Shown in pieces: positions 33,795 to 44,767 of a stretch of DNA of 64,000 nucleotides (its first letter is position 1; every line of letters begins with the position of its first letter). The translations under genes were made by a program, and so were the position numbers. The stretch comes from Cymodocea nodosa (taxonomy: Eukaryota > Streptophyta > Magnoliopsida > Alismatales > Cymodoceaceae): the NCBI GenBank assembly GCA_036874045.1, contig CM072341.1:8506501-8570500 (forward strand), given 5' to 3'. The notes under the pieces were generated by a model. It was given only the letters and a program-made list of their open reading frames with translations, made no database searches and was not told the origin of the DNA.

Positions 33795-34394
33795 ATACCC
33801 CCAAATCCTAAGTTTTAGTAATCGGGTCATTTTCCCGCGTAAACTCTTACTCTCTCACTTACCTCTCTATGGAGTTACGATTAACTCTACAGACTAAGTC
33901 TGTGGACTTAACTACAGTACTCCGTTGAGTTATAGTTAACACAATGGGGTAAGTTCGTTAACTTATCCTAGATTCAACGGAGTAAGTTCATTGAGTTAAG
34001 CGTAACTCAACAGACTTCTTGTAAAGTTACAACTAATAAAAATACTTATAATAATAATTTTTACTTCGGTAAAGACCGAAGAATTTCTGGTCTAACCAAC
34101 TCTTAATTTTCAATATTTTAGAATTTTGGTCAAACTCTTATATTCCTTGGTTGAAACGAAATTAAATACTTTTTCTTTTTCTTTTACTAGTTAGATCGAT
34201 ACTATGCTTCGGTAAAATCGACATTTTTACTTAATATAATATTTGGTTTTTTTTTATGTTTCGGTGAAACTGATGGATCCTATCTGTTGAATTGCAACAA
34301 AAAAATTTTCTTTCTAAAATATGTTTCGGTAAAACCGATAATTTCTTTCGGTTGAACCGTGACTATGTTTAATTAAGTTTTTTTTTTAATACTT
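33795..34394 (-). other. Motif-rich spacer after pol in element E
   Basis: No gene is seen. 33860-34025 holds TAACTC-, CGTTGAGTTA-type repeats and 34050-34380 holds CTTCGGTNAAACCGA motifs in the arrangement seen at 2330-2760 of E2 (opposite strand). It separates the pol stop from the env-like ORF in the element's own direction. Confidence 0.7.
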
Positions 34395-36313
34395 TAGATG
34401 ATTTCTTACTAAGTAAAGCTCAAGTAGTCCTCTACTCTTACTTCTTCTATAATTCCAAAAGAACTTTTTGGAATGTTCAGAATAGGTCTAAGTCTTTGTC
34501 CATTTATTTTAAATATATTCTAATTTTTAGTATTTTCAATTTCAATAGCTCCATAGGAATAAATATTTCGAATTATGTAACGTCTTGTCCATCTAGATCC
34601 TAATTTTCCTAGATGGTTATGGAGTCTAGTCATGTAAAGATATACTTCTTATCCTATTTCAAAAGTTTTTGGAATAATTTTATTGTCATGTCAGAACTTC
34701 ATTTTCTCTTTTTCTCTTACAATTTTTGAATAAGCTTCATTCCTAAATTCTTCTAATTCAATCAATTGCATTTTCCTATTTTCAGCAGCTTGATTTAAAT
34801 TGGTGTTCAAAGTTTTTAATGCCCAATAAGCTTTATGTTCAATTTCAGCTAGTAAATGACAACATTTTCCATATACTACCTAAAAGATGACATACCTAAG
34901 CTTGTCTTATAAGTAGTTCTGTAAACCCAAAGTGCATCTATTAATCTATTAACCCAATCTATTCTAGTAGGATTTACTACTTTTTCTAAGATTATCTTAA
35001 TTTGTTTATTTGCACTTTCTACTTGTCCACTTGTTTGTGGATGATATGATGTTGCAATTTTGTGATTTACTCCATATTTCTTCATTAAGGCTTCAAAACT
35101 TCTATTACGGAAATGAGTTCCTCTATCACTGATAATAACTTTAGGTATTCCAAATATGACAATTATATTAGTTCTTATAAAATGTATTACCACTTTGTTA
35201 TCATTAGTTTTTGTAGGAATAGCTTCTATCCATTTAGATACATAATCCACCCTCAATAATATATAATTAAATTGATTAAACATAGGAAATGGACCCAAAA
35301 ATCTATTCCCCACACATCAAAGATTTCAACCTCAATAATAGGATTCAGAGGCATCATATTCCTCTTTGATATTTTTCCTATTTGTTGACATCTTAAACAA
35401 CTTAAACAGTATTTATGAGTATCTTTGAATAGTGTTGCCTAGTAAAATCCACATTGCAAAATTTTGGCAGTAGTTTTCCCTGAACCAAAATGCCCTCCAC
35501 ATGCTTGGTCATGGCAGAAAGACAATATGCTCTAATATTCAGTTTCTAGAACACACCTCCTTAAAACCAGATCAGGACATTTCTTAAATAAGTATGGGTC
35601 TTCCCAATAGTAACATTTTACTCTTGAAAAGAACAATTTCTTATCTTGTCTATTCCAATCCTTAGGTGTTAAACTAGTAACTAAGTAATTAACTATGTCT
35701 ACATACTAAGGCATTTTGTTGATGGTCATTAACTATTCATCAGGAAAATTATCCTTAATTTGAATTTTTGATTTTTCTATTTGTAATCTTGATAAATGAT
35801 CTACTACTATATTCTCACAACCTTTTTTATCTTTAATTTCTAGATCAAATTCTTGTAATAATATCTATCGGATCAATCTAGGTTTAGTCTCTTTCTTTGC
35901 TATTAGGTGTTTTAAAGCTGAATGATCCATGTATACTATCACTTTAGCTCCAATCAGATATGATCTAAACTTTTCTAAGGCAAACACAACAGCTAACAGC
36001 TCTTTTTAGTAGTTGTATAATTAACTTGAGCATCATTTAAAGTTTTGCTTACATAATGAATCACTCTAGGAGATTTTTCTATCTTCTGTCCTAGCATTGC
36101 TCCTACAACAAAATCAGATGCATCGCACATTAATTTAAATGGATGGCTCCAATCAAGTGCTTGTATTATAGGAGTTGAACTTAAGCTAGTCTTAAGCTTG
36201 AAAAATGCTTCTTTGCAATTTTTATCAAAGTTGAATGAGACATCTTTTAATAGATTAGTTAAAGGTCTAGCTATTTTGCTAAAATCTTTAATAAATCTTT
36301 TATAAAATCATGC
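34395..36313 (-). pseudogene. Integrase and RNase H of element E
   Basis: On the minus strand from the right: RNase H with HPFKLMCDASDFVVGAMLGQ, VIHYVSKTLNDAQ and [13 protein letters not shown]; integrase zinc finger region with CLRCQQIGKISKRN; the integrase core with FNYILLRVDYVSKWIEAIPT, ISDRGTHFRNRSFEAL and SYHPQTSGQVESANKQIK; and the C-terminal segment that ends pol. These wordings are diagnostic of Athila-type Ty3/gypsy pol. The RNase H start is separated from RT by the solo E LTR. It is broken at many places. Confidence 0.85.
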
Positions 36314-36318
36314 ATGTC

Positions 36319-38517
36319 TGTTTAGAATGAAAAAGTGCATAATATTAACGGTTAAATGATGGTTAATTGCATAATATTTAGCTTATCATATGAGAATTAA
36401 GCCATTATGTTATAATTACACTGTTATAAGCTTTAATTAAAGAATCTGCTTAATTTCAGGGAATTAATGTTAATTTAGTATATTTCTGAACTGTCGGTAA
36501 ATTGCAGGCTGTGAAATTCTTAAGTATACGAATTTTCTGTTATTTTGGACACTTATGTTTAACGTACCAAACATGTATAAGACAGTTATGTTTAAGTTGC
36601 CGAACAGTTATGTTTTAAAAGAATATTTTATTATTTCCTGAAGTACACATGTCGAAACCATAATACATAACTTAAGTGAACTTTCAATGAGTTATCTATA
36701 ACTATCTGAAATTGCAGTTGAGCATCAGATAGTTATATATGTAACTCTCCGAAATCTCCTTTTATTTATAAAGTAGCTGCTGACACGTGTCATGTTTTAG
36801 GAGAATGACTTAAGTGAATTTTCGGTGAGTTATCTCTAACTATCCGAAATGCATCTGGGCATCGGATAGTTAGACCAATAACTCTCTGAAATGTTTCTTT
36901 TATTATTAAAACTACTGATGACACGTGTCATGATCTGGAAGATTGACTTAAGTTATATATCGGTGAGTTATCTGTAACTATCCGAAATGCATCTGAGCAT
37001 CGGATAGTTAAGTCTGTAACTATCCGAAATGCACCTAAGCATCGGATAGTTAAATTTATGCACGTGTTTTATAGTTAAATCAATGAAGCAAGTCCGTTGG
37101 GTTATCTGTAATTCCATAGACTATTTATTTTCTAATATGCCACTGTAGCGATTGCAGAAACAGGACAGTTGGAAGAAAAAACCACGATCGCACGTATCAC
37201 GCAAGGAGAAGAAATCATCGTCATTGATATGAATGAAGGAAATCCAATCGACCATTCAAGTAGAAGCAGTTACCATTGAAGAAATATAAAAGAAAAGAAG
37301 AAAAAGAAATAGTGTGTGGTTGATGGGTGTGAATAGTGTGTGTAGAGGAGGATCACCGACCTTTCTACAGGCAGCGTCGACAATTCTCTGAAGTACCACA
37401 CCAACCATCATCACCACCACCATAATCACCAACCATCGGAGGTCTATGAGGATACTTTCCTGATGTCGGGTCGATTCCGAGCCAAACACAATGTTTGACA
37501 ACCACTGTGAGGAGTGATCGCGTCGCGGGAAGGGAAGCCATTTTCACCAAGCGCCGACTCATATCTCAGGAGATCGTAAAGCTTCTAGCCTTAGCTTCGG
37601 GTTGATGCCTGTATGCTGAAGAGGAGATCATCTTGCAATTCTGGACTCGTGATTCTATAGGAAGAGGAGACAGAATTGTAAGTGGTTTAATTTTCAATGG
37701 TGTAATCGTGTCGCATGTAGTGACGGAAGTATTTACTATCGACTGAGATTACTTTGCATTTCACCTTTCGCCCATTTCCATGTTCATATCAAAAAAAAAT
37801 ACCAAAAATAACTTATCTATGTTTATATTTTGTATTTGAGTGTTGTATTGTTTGTTTTGTATCCTGATTAATGTTATCTTTGTTAGTGTTGTGATTGTTT
37901 TATGTTTGTTTTAGTTTTACAGTTTACTGAAATTGGTTCGTTCAAAAGACTTAAAGATTTTAATGGTTACTGTTTGAATTATCTGAATGTTAGTATTGCC
38001 TAATGATAAATCCAGTGTTTACTAACATTAAAGAGCTTAATTGATGTTATTTACAATTTGTGGAACTGCCCAATGGCTGGCCAAATTCCTTTGTAAATAG
38101 CAGTATTAAATAGGAAAGGCAGGCCCGTGGAGTTAACTTAAGTCCACAAGGTTAGTCCGTTGAGTTAGCCATAATTCAACGAACTTAGTCCGTTGAGTTA
38201 ACTGTAACTCAATGGAGAGCTTATTGAATATATAAATTTGATTGTTAAAAATGGAACAATTCTCAATTCTTAAGCAATTCCCTATGGGATCGACCTGTAC
38301 TTGCACCCTAATACAATAGACACTGTGCACTTGCAGTTAAAATACAAATTAGAATTAATATCTAATTTGTGTGAAAGGTTGTTTGTTTACTTCTAAAAAG
38401 GAATAGGCATAAAGATAAATTAACTAAGTAAAAACAAAAGTTAACAAATCCAAGTTTTCTGGCGCATTGCTGGGTAACCAATCAAGTTTTTCTGGTGCCG
38501 TGCTGGAGATCCAAACA
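36319..38517 (+). mobile_element. Solo LTR of gypsy family E (2199 bp)
   Basis: It starts TGTTTAGAATG and ends ATCCAAACA, with perfect 5-bp repeats ATGTC on both sides (36314-36318, 38518-38522). It lies in the pol of element E in the opposite orientation, so it is a younger insertion of the same family, now reduced to one LTR. 36660-37060 contains three related units of about 110 bp, each with TTATCTNTAACTATCCGAAA and GCATCGGATAGTTA. Near its end are two PBS-like stretches (38460-38477 and 38492-38508). Confidence 0.9.
36660..37060 (+). repeat. TATCCGAAA / TCGGATAGTTA tandem units in E LTR
   Basis: Each unit has TNGGTGAGTTATCTGTAACTATC-type sequence, GAAATGCA, GCATCGGATAGTTA and, in two of them, CTGATGACACGTGTCATG. 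The pairing of GTAACTATCCGA with TCGGATAGTTA forms an imperfect inverted repeat. The number of units differs from the LTR at 8188. Confidence 0.8.
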
Positions 38518-38522
38518 ATGTC

Positions 38523-39360
38523 CTAGAAATGATCTAATATCTTTTACTGATTTAGATTCTGGTAGATTAGAAATTACTTCTATTTTAGCTCTATCTACTT
38601 CCAACCCTTTCTTTGAAACATGTCCCAAGACTATTCCTTGTCTAACCATGAAGTGACATTTTTCCCAATTTAGAACCAAACTTTTTTCCACACAGCATTT
38701 TAATACATGGTTTAAATTTTTTAAACACACTTCATATGAAGTTCCATATACAATAAAATCATCTATAAATATTTCTAAAAAATCTTTAGTCATTCTACTG
38801 AATATGCCCTACATACACCTTTGAAAGGTGGTTGGTGCCTTGCATAATCCGAATGGCATTCTTCTAAAGCATAAGTTCCATTAGGACAGGTGAAAGTTGT
38901 TTTCTCTTGATCCTCTAATGCTACTGGAACTTGGTTATATCCTGAATACCTGTCTAGGATATAAAAATATTCTTGCCCTGCTAATTTCTCTAGCATTTGA
39001 TCTATAAAATGTAAGGGAAAGTGATCTTTCCTAGTCACAGCATTTAACTTTCTATAGTCTATACACACTCTCCAGCCTGATTGAATTCTAATAGGTATCA
39101 AGCCCTGACTTTCATTCCTAATAACTGTTAATCCTGATTTCTTAGGAACTACATGAATTGGACTAACCCATGAGCTATTAGAAATCGGATAAATTATATC
39201 ATTATCTAACCATTTCACTATTTCCTTCCTAACTACTTCCTTAAGGTTTGGATTTAATCTCCTCTCACGAATTCTATTTGGTTTAGCATTCTCTTCTAAA
39301 TATATGTGGTGACAGCATAAAGTTGCACTTGACCCTTTTATATCAGTCATAGTCCATCCT
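38523..39360 (-). pseudogene. Reverse transcriptase of element E
   Basis: The minus-strand translation shows NPNLKEVVRKEIVKWLDNDIIYPISNS, WVSPIHVVPKKSG, WRVCIDYRKLNAVTRKDHFPL, IDQMLEKLAGQEYFYILDRYSGYNQV (catalytic Asp region) and IFIDDFIVYG with the (F/Y)xDD-type box at about 38755-38780. LNWEKCHFMV and IVLGHVSKKGLEVD follow. This is standard Ty3/gypsy RT in Athila wording. The domain end is cut by the solo E LTR. Confidence 0.9.
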
Positions 39361-40333
39361 ATTACTTCTTTATAAGTTTTTACTACATCTTTTAATTTAG
39401 AAATTTGATCCTCTTTTAAATCTAAAGCAATAATGATTGGACATATTCATTTTTCTTTTAGAAATATATAGGCTAATTCACGAGGTAAAGGTTTTAAATC
39501 TAAATGTTGACCATCTAAAGCTAGAGCTCCTAACTAAACATTCTCATCTTCTTTGTAAATCTTTTCTTAATCTCCTTCTACATTTATGCTTTCACTTCTA
39601 AAGTTTTAGAATTTAGTTACCTATTTAATTCTTCTTGAATCACATCATCTAGCATATCTCCTTCATCCTCTAAAAAGTCTATAGTATGTAAGGACATTTC
39701 TAACTCCTCAAACTTTTCTGGTTTGAAAATGTTTAATTGAGTGTCCTCATTACCATATGCTAACTTCATCACTCTAGTTTTATAATTTATAACAACCTCT
39801 GATGTTTCTAAGAATGGTCTACCCAAAATTAAAGATGTATCATGATTTTGATACTTAATTTGTTGGGAATCCAAAATCACAATATCAATAGAATATATGA
39901 AGTTCTTGATTATAATTAAGACATCCTCTATTTTTCCTCTAGGGTATCTTATACTTCTATTAGCTAATTGAATAACAGTCCTAGTAGTAATTAAGCCTTC
40001 TAATCCTAAGGATGCAAATATATCACTCGGCATAACATTTAGACCTGCACCTAAGTCTATTAAGGTTCTTTCTAGAATGGTATTTCCTAAGGTGTATGAT
40101 ATAACATGAATTCCAATATCAAATAACATTTTAGGAATTTGTGACAGAAATAAGGAACTACTTTGCTCAGCTAAAAAGACTTTCCTTAAAACTTTTCGCT
40201 CTCTTTTCTTAGTACACCAATCCTTAAGAAACTTAGCATAAGGTGGCATTTTCTGCAATAAATCTAACAAAGAAATGTTAACTTGTACTTTTTCAAAAAT
40301 TTCTCTAATTTTTTCTTGTTTCTCAGGAAATGT
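39361..40333 (-). pseudogene. Protease region of element E
   Basis: LLDLLQKMPPYAKFLKD near the start, then VIQLANRSIRYPRGKIEDVLI, LGRPFLET and, between them, a DLGAGLNVMPSDIF stretch, give the typical Athila protease (retropepsin) with D-L-G-A as the active-site motif at about 40050. In Athila elements it lies between gag and RT, as here. It is broken. 39361-39616 is linker sequence leading to RT. Confidence 0.85.
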
Positions 40334-41230
40334 TTATTGTAATATTTCAAGATAGGGTGCTAATGATTGTGATTTACAAGATTCTTTGTCTTTCATTTCA
40401 TTTGTTTGATCATTTTTAGTCTCATTTTCACATTCAGTTTTGTCTTCATTGGTTTCTAAGTTTTCAAATATTACATTTTCATTATCATTTTGAATTTTGT
40501 TCTTATCCACCTTTATATTACTTTCTTTTTGAATTCTTGGTGGTATATCAATTCCAGATCTTAATGTTATACATACATCTTCCAGATTTTCATTACTTTC
40601 ATGATGTTCTTGTATTTCATTTTCATAATTTCGATCTTCAACTATTTTTAGTTTTAAATTGCATTCTTTAAATTCTATTGCATTGGTACTTTCTTTTGTT
40701 TGTATATCTTGCAAATTATCCAAATATGTAACATTAAAGTTTTCATTTGTGTTTTCCTATTACATAACATGTAATTTCGTTGTAAATTCATCCAATGCTT
40801 TTAGTTTTCTTTCCAAATCATCTAATCTCATTCCATTCAATTTTTGATCAATTTTCATTATGGTTTTTTTAGTTTCGTAGATGATATCAATTTTAGGTTC
40901 TGAATATTCTTCCCTATAGTTTAATTGGTTGACTGCTTGTTGCTGACACATGTATTGTTCTAGTTTGTCTATTCTACTCTAAGCTACGCTTTAGTCTATC
41001 ATACCTATCCCAAACTTCCTTGTCTCTCAACATATTACACATTCTATATTGACCATCAATTGGGTAAACTTCATACTCAGCTCTATTATATTGAATATAA
41101 TTCATTTGTTGTTCATGTGATCTAACCATCTGCAATCGTCTCAATTTCAAACAATCAGAGATGTCGTGACCTTCCAAATTGTAAAATTCACATATGCTAA
41201 CTACAGGATTCAGAAATCTTTGAGCATAAG
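40334..41230 (-). pseudogene. gag C-terminal region of element E with zinc knuckle
   Basis: The segment next to the PBS encodes a zinc-knuckle-like CEF...GHDISDCLKLRRLQMVRSHEQQM, followed by a hydrophilic, Glu/Asn/Lys-rich part (DRYDRLKRSL, EPKIDIIYETKKTI, LEDVCITLRSG). ITLRSG is a common landmark near the end of Athila gag. The main capsid-type gag domain, expected before the zinc knuckle, is not here. A gag-like domain of that kind lies downstream of pol instead. Only about 90 bp separate the knuckle from the PBS. Confidence 0.75.
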
Positions 41231-41317
41231 CATGTCATATTCTCAATTATAAAATAAAACACACAACACTCCTTTGCTATTAAAACAAAACAGCAAACAT
41301 AGTTGCTTAGCTTCTCA

Positions 41318-41336
41318 ATCCCTAGCAACGATGCTA
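41318..41336 (-). other. Primer-binding site of element E
   Basis: The reverse complement reads TAGCATCGTTGCTAGGGAT, resembling the tRNA-Asp-complementary TGGCGCCGTTGCCGGGGA of Athila/Tat elements. It sits seven bases from the LTR edge at 41344. Confidence 0.7.
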
Positions 41337-41343
41337 GAAAACT

Positions 41344-41890
41344 TGTTTGGGTTGTTAAGTTAAATCTTAAACTTGTTTAATTTGTTTTTATACTTATATC
41401 AATAATTACTTTTAGAAGTAAACAAACAACCTTTCACACAAATTAGATATTAATTCCAATTTGTATTTTTAACTACAAGTGCATAGTATATATTGTATTT
41501 ATGTGCAAGTACAAGTCGATCCCATAGAGATTGAGTAAGAATTGTGTACTGTTCTAATTTTTATAATGGAGTTTATGTGTGTTCAATTAAGCACTCTGTT
41601 GAGTTACAATCAACATAACAGACCTAGTTCATGGAGTTATGGTTAACTCAACGAACTAACCTCGTGGACTTAAGTCAACTCCACGAGCCTATTTTTTTAG
41701 TTAAATACTGTTATTTACAGAGTAATTCAGCCAACCATTGGGCAGTTCCACAAATTGTAAATAACATCAATTAAGCTCTTTAATGTTAGTTAATATTAGA
41801 TTTATCATTAAGCAACACTAACATTTAGATATTTCAAATAGTAACCATTAAAATCTTTAAGTATTTAGAACGAATCAATTTCAGTAAACA
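41344..41890 (-). mobile_element. 5' LTR of element E (inner part, split by F)
   Basis: It begins TGTTTGGG and follows the reverse complement of the E LTR, including GCAAGTGCA...GATCCCA (41475-41525) and TAACTCAACGAACT motifs (41580-41690). At 41891 the 3' LTR of element F begins. The rest of this LTR must lie beyond the window. Confidence 0.8.
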
Positions 41891-43727
41891 TATAGGATCG
41901 TATGGCTACACAAGAGGGGGGTGAATTTTGTTTTTCAACATTTTCGATTATAATTGAAACTTCAAAATTAAAAACAAGTCGAGACACTATTTTCATAAAA
42001 TCATTTTTATTCAAGGTTTCAATTACAATATACAATTCAATTCTCCTCAAAAATTGTAGATGCAATTATATATCAATACCATGTTTCATCTATACAATTT
42101 CATAACTACAAACAGAGAAAACTAATTTGCAGAATTTAAAACATTTCTCCCTATTTGAGATCTTTCTTCTTCTTCTCTTTCTTCTTCAACAATTCTTCAG
42201 TGACGAATATCTAGTCTTTCTATACTTCACTGAATTTGCTTTCTTCCAATACTTTAAATCTTCAGTGACATCAATCTGACCTTTTCTACTTCACTGAATT
42301 TTCTTCCATTTGATACTTCAAATCTTCAGCGACATATATCTCACCTTTTTTGCTTCACAGAATTTTCTTCCATCTGATACTTCAAATCTTCAGTGACATA
42401 TATCTCACCTTTTTCTGCTTCACTGAATTTTCTTCCACCTAAGAGCTTTTCCCCGAAGAGGTGTTTTTGATCCCTAAAAAGATTTTTCGTTTGGTGTGTA
42501 GGGATAACTGATCAACGAGAATTCTATGCCTTTTATAGTGTATCTTCATTTCATGCATATCCACCACATTTAATCACTATCAGTCTTCCACTTCTTCATG
42601 TCTTTTCTTTTTCCTTTATCGAAATACACACGTTCTAACCCACGTTTACATTTCAAATTTTCTTTAATCATCAATCTTGGATCTCTAAAAAATTTCCTGC
42701 AAAATAAACTTTCTCGTCCAAAATTTTTCATCAAATGTAATAAGAAGTCGTTACTTTAATGTTAACTAAATGAGTAACATAAGTAGATATATAACTTAAC
42801 GTTTCTAACTTAACGAGTTCCTCATGTGCCAACTCACGTGACAAGTACTGTAGCTAACTCAACAAACTAAGTCTGTGGTGTTACGCTAACTCAATGAACC
42901 CTCTCTGTGGTATTACGATAACTCAACGAACCATCTTCGTTGTGTTACAGATAACTCAACAAACCAATAATAAACAAATGTTTTTATAATAAGAATTTTA
43001 CCACGTGCAAAAATAACAACTTAAGTTTTATAACTCTAACCTAATGCATTGCCTTAGTGTTCAATGTAACAACTCAACACGTTTAGTTATGTTAACTTAA
43101 CGAGTTATACATGTGCACCTCACGTGATACAATATAACATTCGTAACTTATAATATCACCACGTGTCTGTTAGTCATTTTATAAAACTTGAACAGTTATC
43201 TATACATGTGTATAAAAACTCGAACAGTTTTCTATCTATGCGTATAAAAACTCGAACAGTTATGTAACTCTTCGATTTTCATTACCGCACGCACATGGAA
43301 AACACTAACTTAACGAGTTCGTCTCTTCTTTTACTCACTAACTTAACGAGTTCTCACGTGACCTATTTTAACCTTTAAGCCTCTAACTTAACGAGTTCTC
43401 ACGTGATCTCTATACAAATAACACTCTAACTTAACAAGTTGTCTAAACGTGCACTATTCATGATACAGAAGATATAACTTTAAAACATATCATGCTTTTC
43501 AATAAAAACACACGTTAACTTAACGTTTAGTTAAATAAGAAATTAATGCAATGAAACGACTAGTTATTTAACTTAGTATAATTTCAGATCCAATACAGAC
43601 AAGTATTTATATGAGTAAGATTTTTCTGTATTAATTGATGTTTTTAATTTCTTTTCACAAGCAATAGTAATTGAGTAAATATGATTACTTTCATTTAGCA
43701 CACATCATCAAAACAAAATACTCAACA
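41891..43727 (-). mobile_element. 3' LTR of F (1837 bp)
   Basis: The reverse complement begins TGTTGAGTATTTTG and ends with CTTGTGTAGCCATACGATCCTATA. It is about 250 bp longer than the C1 LTRs. Extra units of the roughly 75-bp ATATCTCACCTTTTTNTGCTTCACTGAATTTTCTTCCA repeat (42185-42440), plus a block with AACTCGAACAGTTAT repeats (43160-43300), account for the difference. Confidence 0.9.
42185..42440 (-). repeat. About 75-bp tandem units in F LTR
   Basis: Around four units, each with TCTTCAGTGACATATATC followed by CTTCACTGAATTTTCTTCCA and GATACTTCAAA, lie in tandem. C1 LTRs have about two. This is expansion within the transcribed part of the LTR. Confidence 0.8.
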
Positions 43728-44199
43728 ATCTCCCCCTTTTTAATGATGACAAAACCATATTAAATCAATTATGAAATATATTTAACTCAACAAAGTACCT
43801 TCGTTGGGTTATCTTTTAATTCAACAAACAAGTTTGTTGACTTAAGTTCACTTAATCTTATTTCTATTGTTTGTGTAAATTTCACCTCTCAAAAATAAAA
43901 CTTTTAGATGTCAATAATTACATAAGTATCTTTCAGATTTTAATAACCACATAATTATCTTTCAGATTACATTATCATCTGTCATAACCACTTAAATATT
44001 ATCTCCCTTTATAATATATGCAATTAAAATCATAATCATCTTCTTCTTTTGAATTTTTTTTAATTTAACATTTAACATTTCTCCCCCTTTTTGTCATTTA
44101 TCAAAAAGATGATTACACAATATATATAGCAAGAGACATATTTACAACAATGCTTTTTGTAAACATTTACAGAAAAATGTATTGTTTAATGAATCAAAC
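43728..44199 (-). other. 3' untranslated region of F with two purine tracts
   Basis: ATCTCCCCCTTTTTAATGATGAC, split here as a short tract next to the LTR (43728-43742), and CATTTCTCCCCCTTTTTGTC at about 44076-44095 are pyrimidine tracts on this strand and polypurine tracts on the other. Their arrangement mirrors 29220-29581 of C1. No gene is seen. Confidence 0.8.
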
Positions 44200-44762
44200 A
44201 TTACATTTTGTATTCAGATACAAGCAAGCAGACAATTATTTATTCCTCCTAAGTATATCACTTATAGCATTATAGATTTTATCTCCTAGATGCCTAAAAT
44301 CATTTCTAATGTCGTTATGTACATCATCTAGGTCAGGAGGTATCTAGGGTTGTTGTTCTGCTTGAACTGAATAACTTGGCTATTGTGGTGGAATCTATTC
44401 TATGCATTCTATTGGTTGTTGTTGTTGTTGAGGTTGATGCATGGCTTGAAATTTTTATAAATCTTTTACACTAAAAGCTCTCATGCCTTTAGTTTCAAAG
44501 GGCTAGTCAGATAAATTCAATTGGCTTGCAAGGAGTCTACATATAGCATCACCAAAAAATAACTTTGAACTCATATGCTGTAGTTCAGAAGTAAAAACAT
44601 CAAACCAATTGATTTGAATTCTATTCAACAGACCATAAGTTGAATATAAACAACTTCTGCTGACTTCCATATTGTGTCCAACTCTTTGAAATAAATTGGT
44701 ATGTAATATATTTCCAATAAATCTTGCCTCTACATTCAGATTTTCCATTAATCTCATTTCAG
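44200..44762 (-). pseudogene. env-like ORF of F, C-terminal part
   Basis: MRLMENLNVEARFIGNILHTNLFQRVGHNMEVSRSCLY followed by LLNRIQINWFDVFTSELQHMSSKLF aligns closely with the end of the C1 env-like ORF. The Gln-rich tail encoded by the CAACAACAACAA stretch is also shared. It is separated from the rest of the ORF by solo LTR H. It is broken. Confidence 0.75.
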
Positions 44763-44767
44763 TGTAT

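Larger units (their letters stand above)
10340..41890 (-). mobile_element. E: Athila-like Ty3/gypsy element, split by nested insertions
   Basis: Read right to left: part of the 5' LTR (41344-41890), PBS (41318-41336), gag zinc-knuckle region, protease, RT, RNase H and integrase down to 34395, a motif spacer, an env-like ORF (32059-31175 and 15303-12240, with gaps), a leader, and a gag-like ORF ending at 10345 where element E2 is inserted. Later insertions inside it are a solo G LTR, complete element C1, a solo C LTR and a solo E LTR. Its 5' LTR is split by element F. The 3' end lies to the left and is not seen in place. Coding parts carry many breaks. It is the oldest layer of the nest. Confidence 0.75.
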
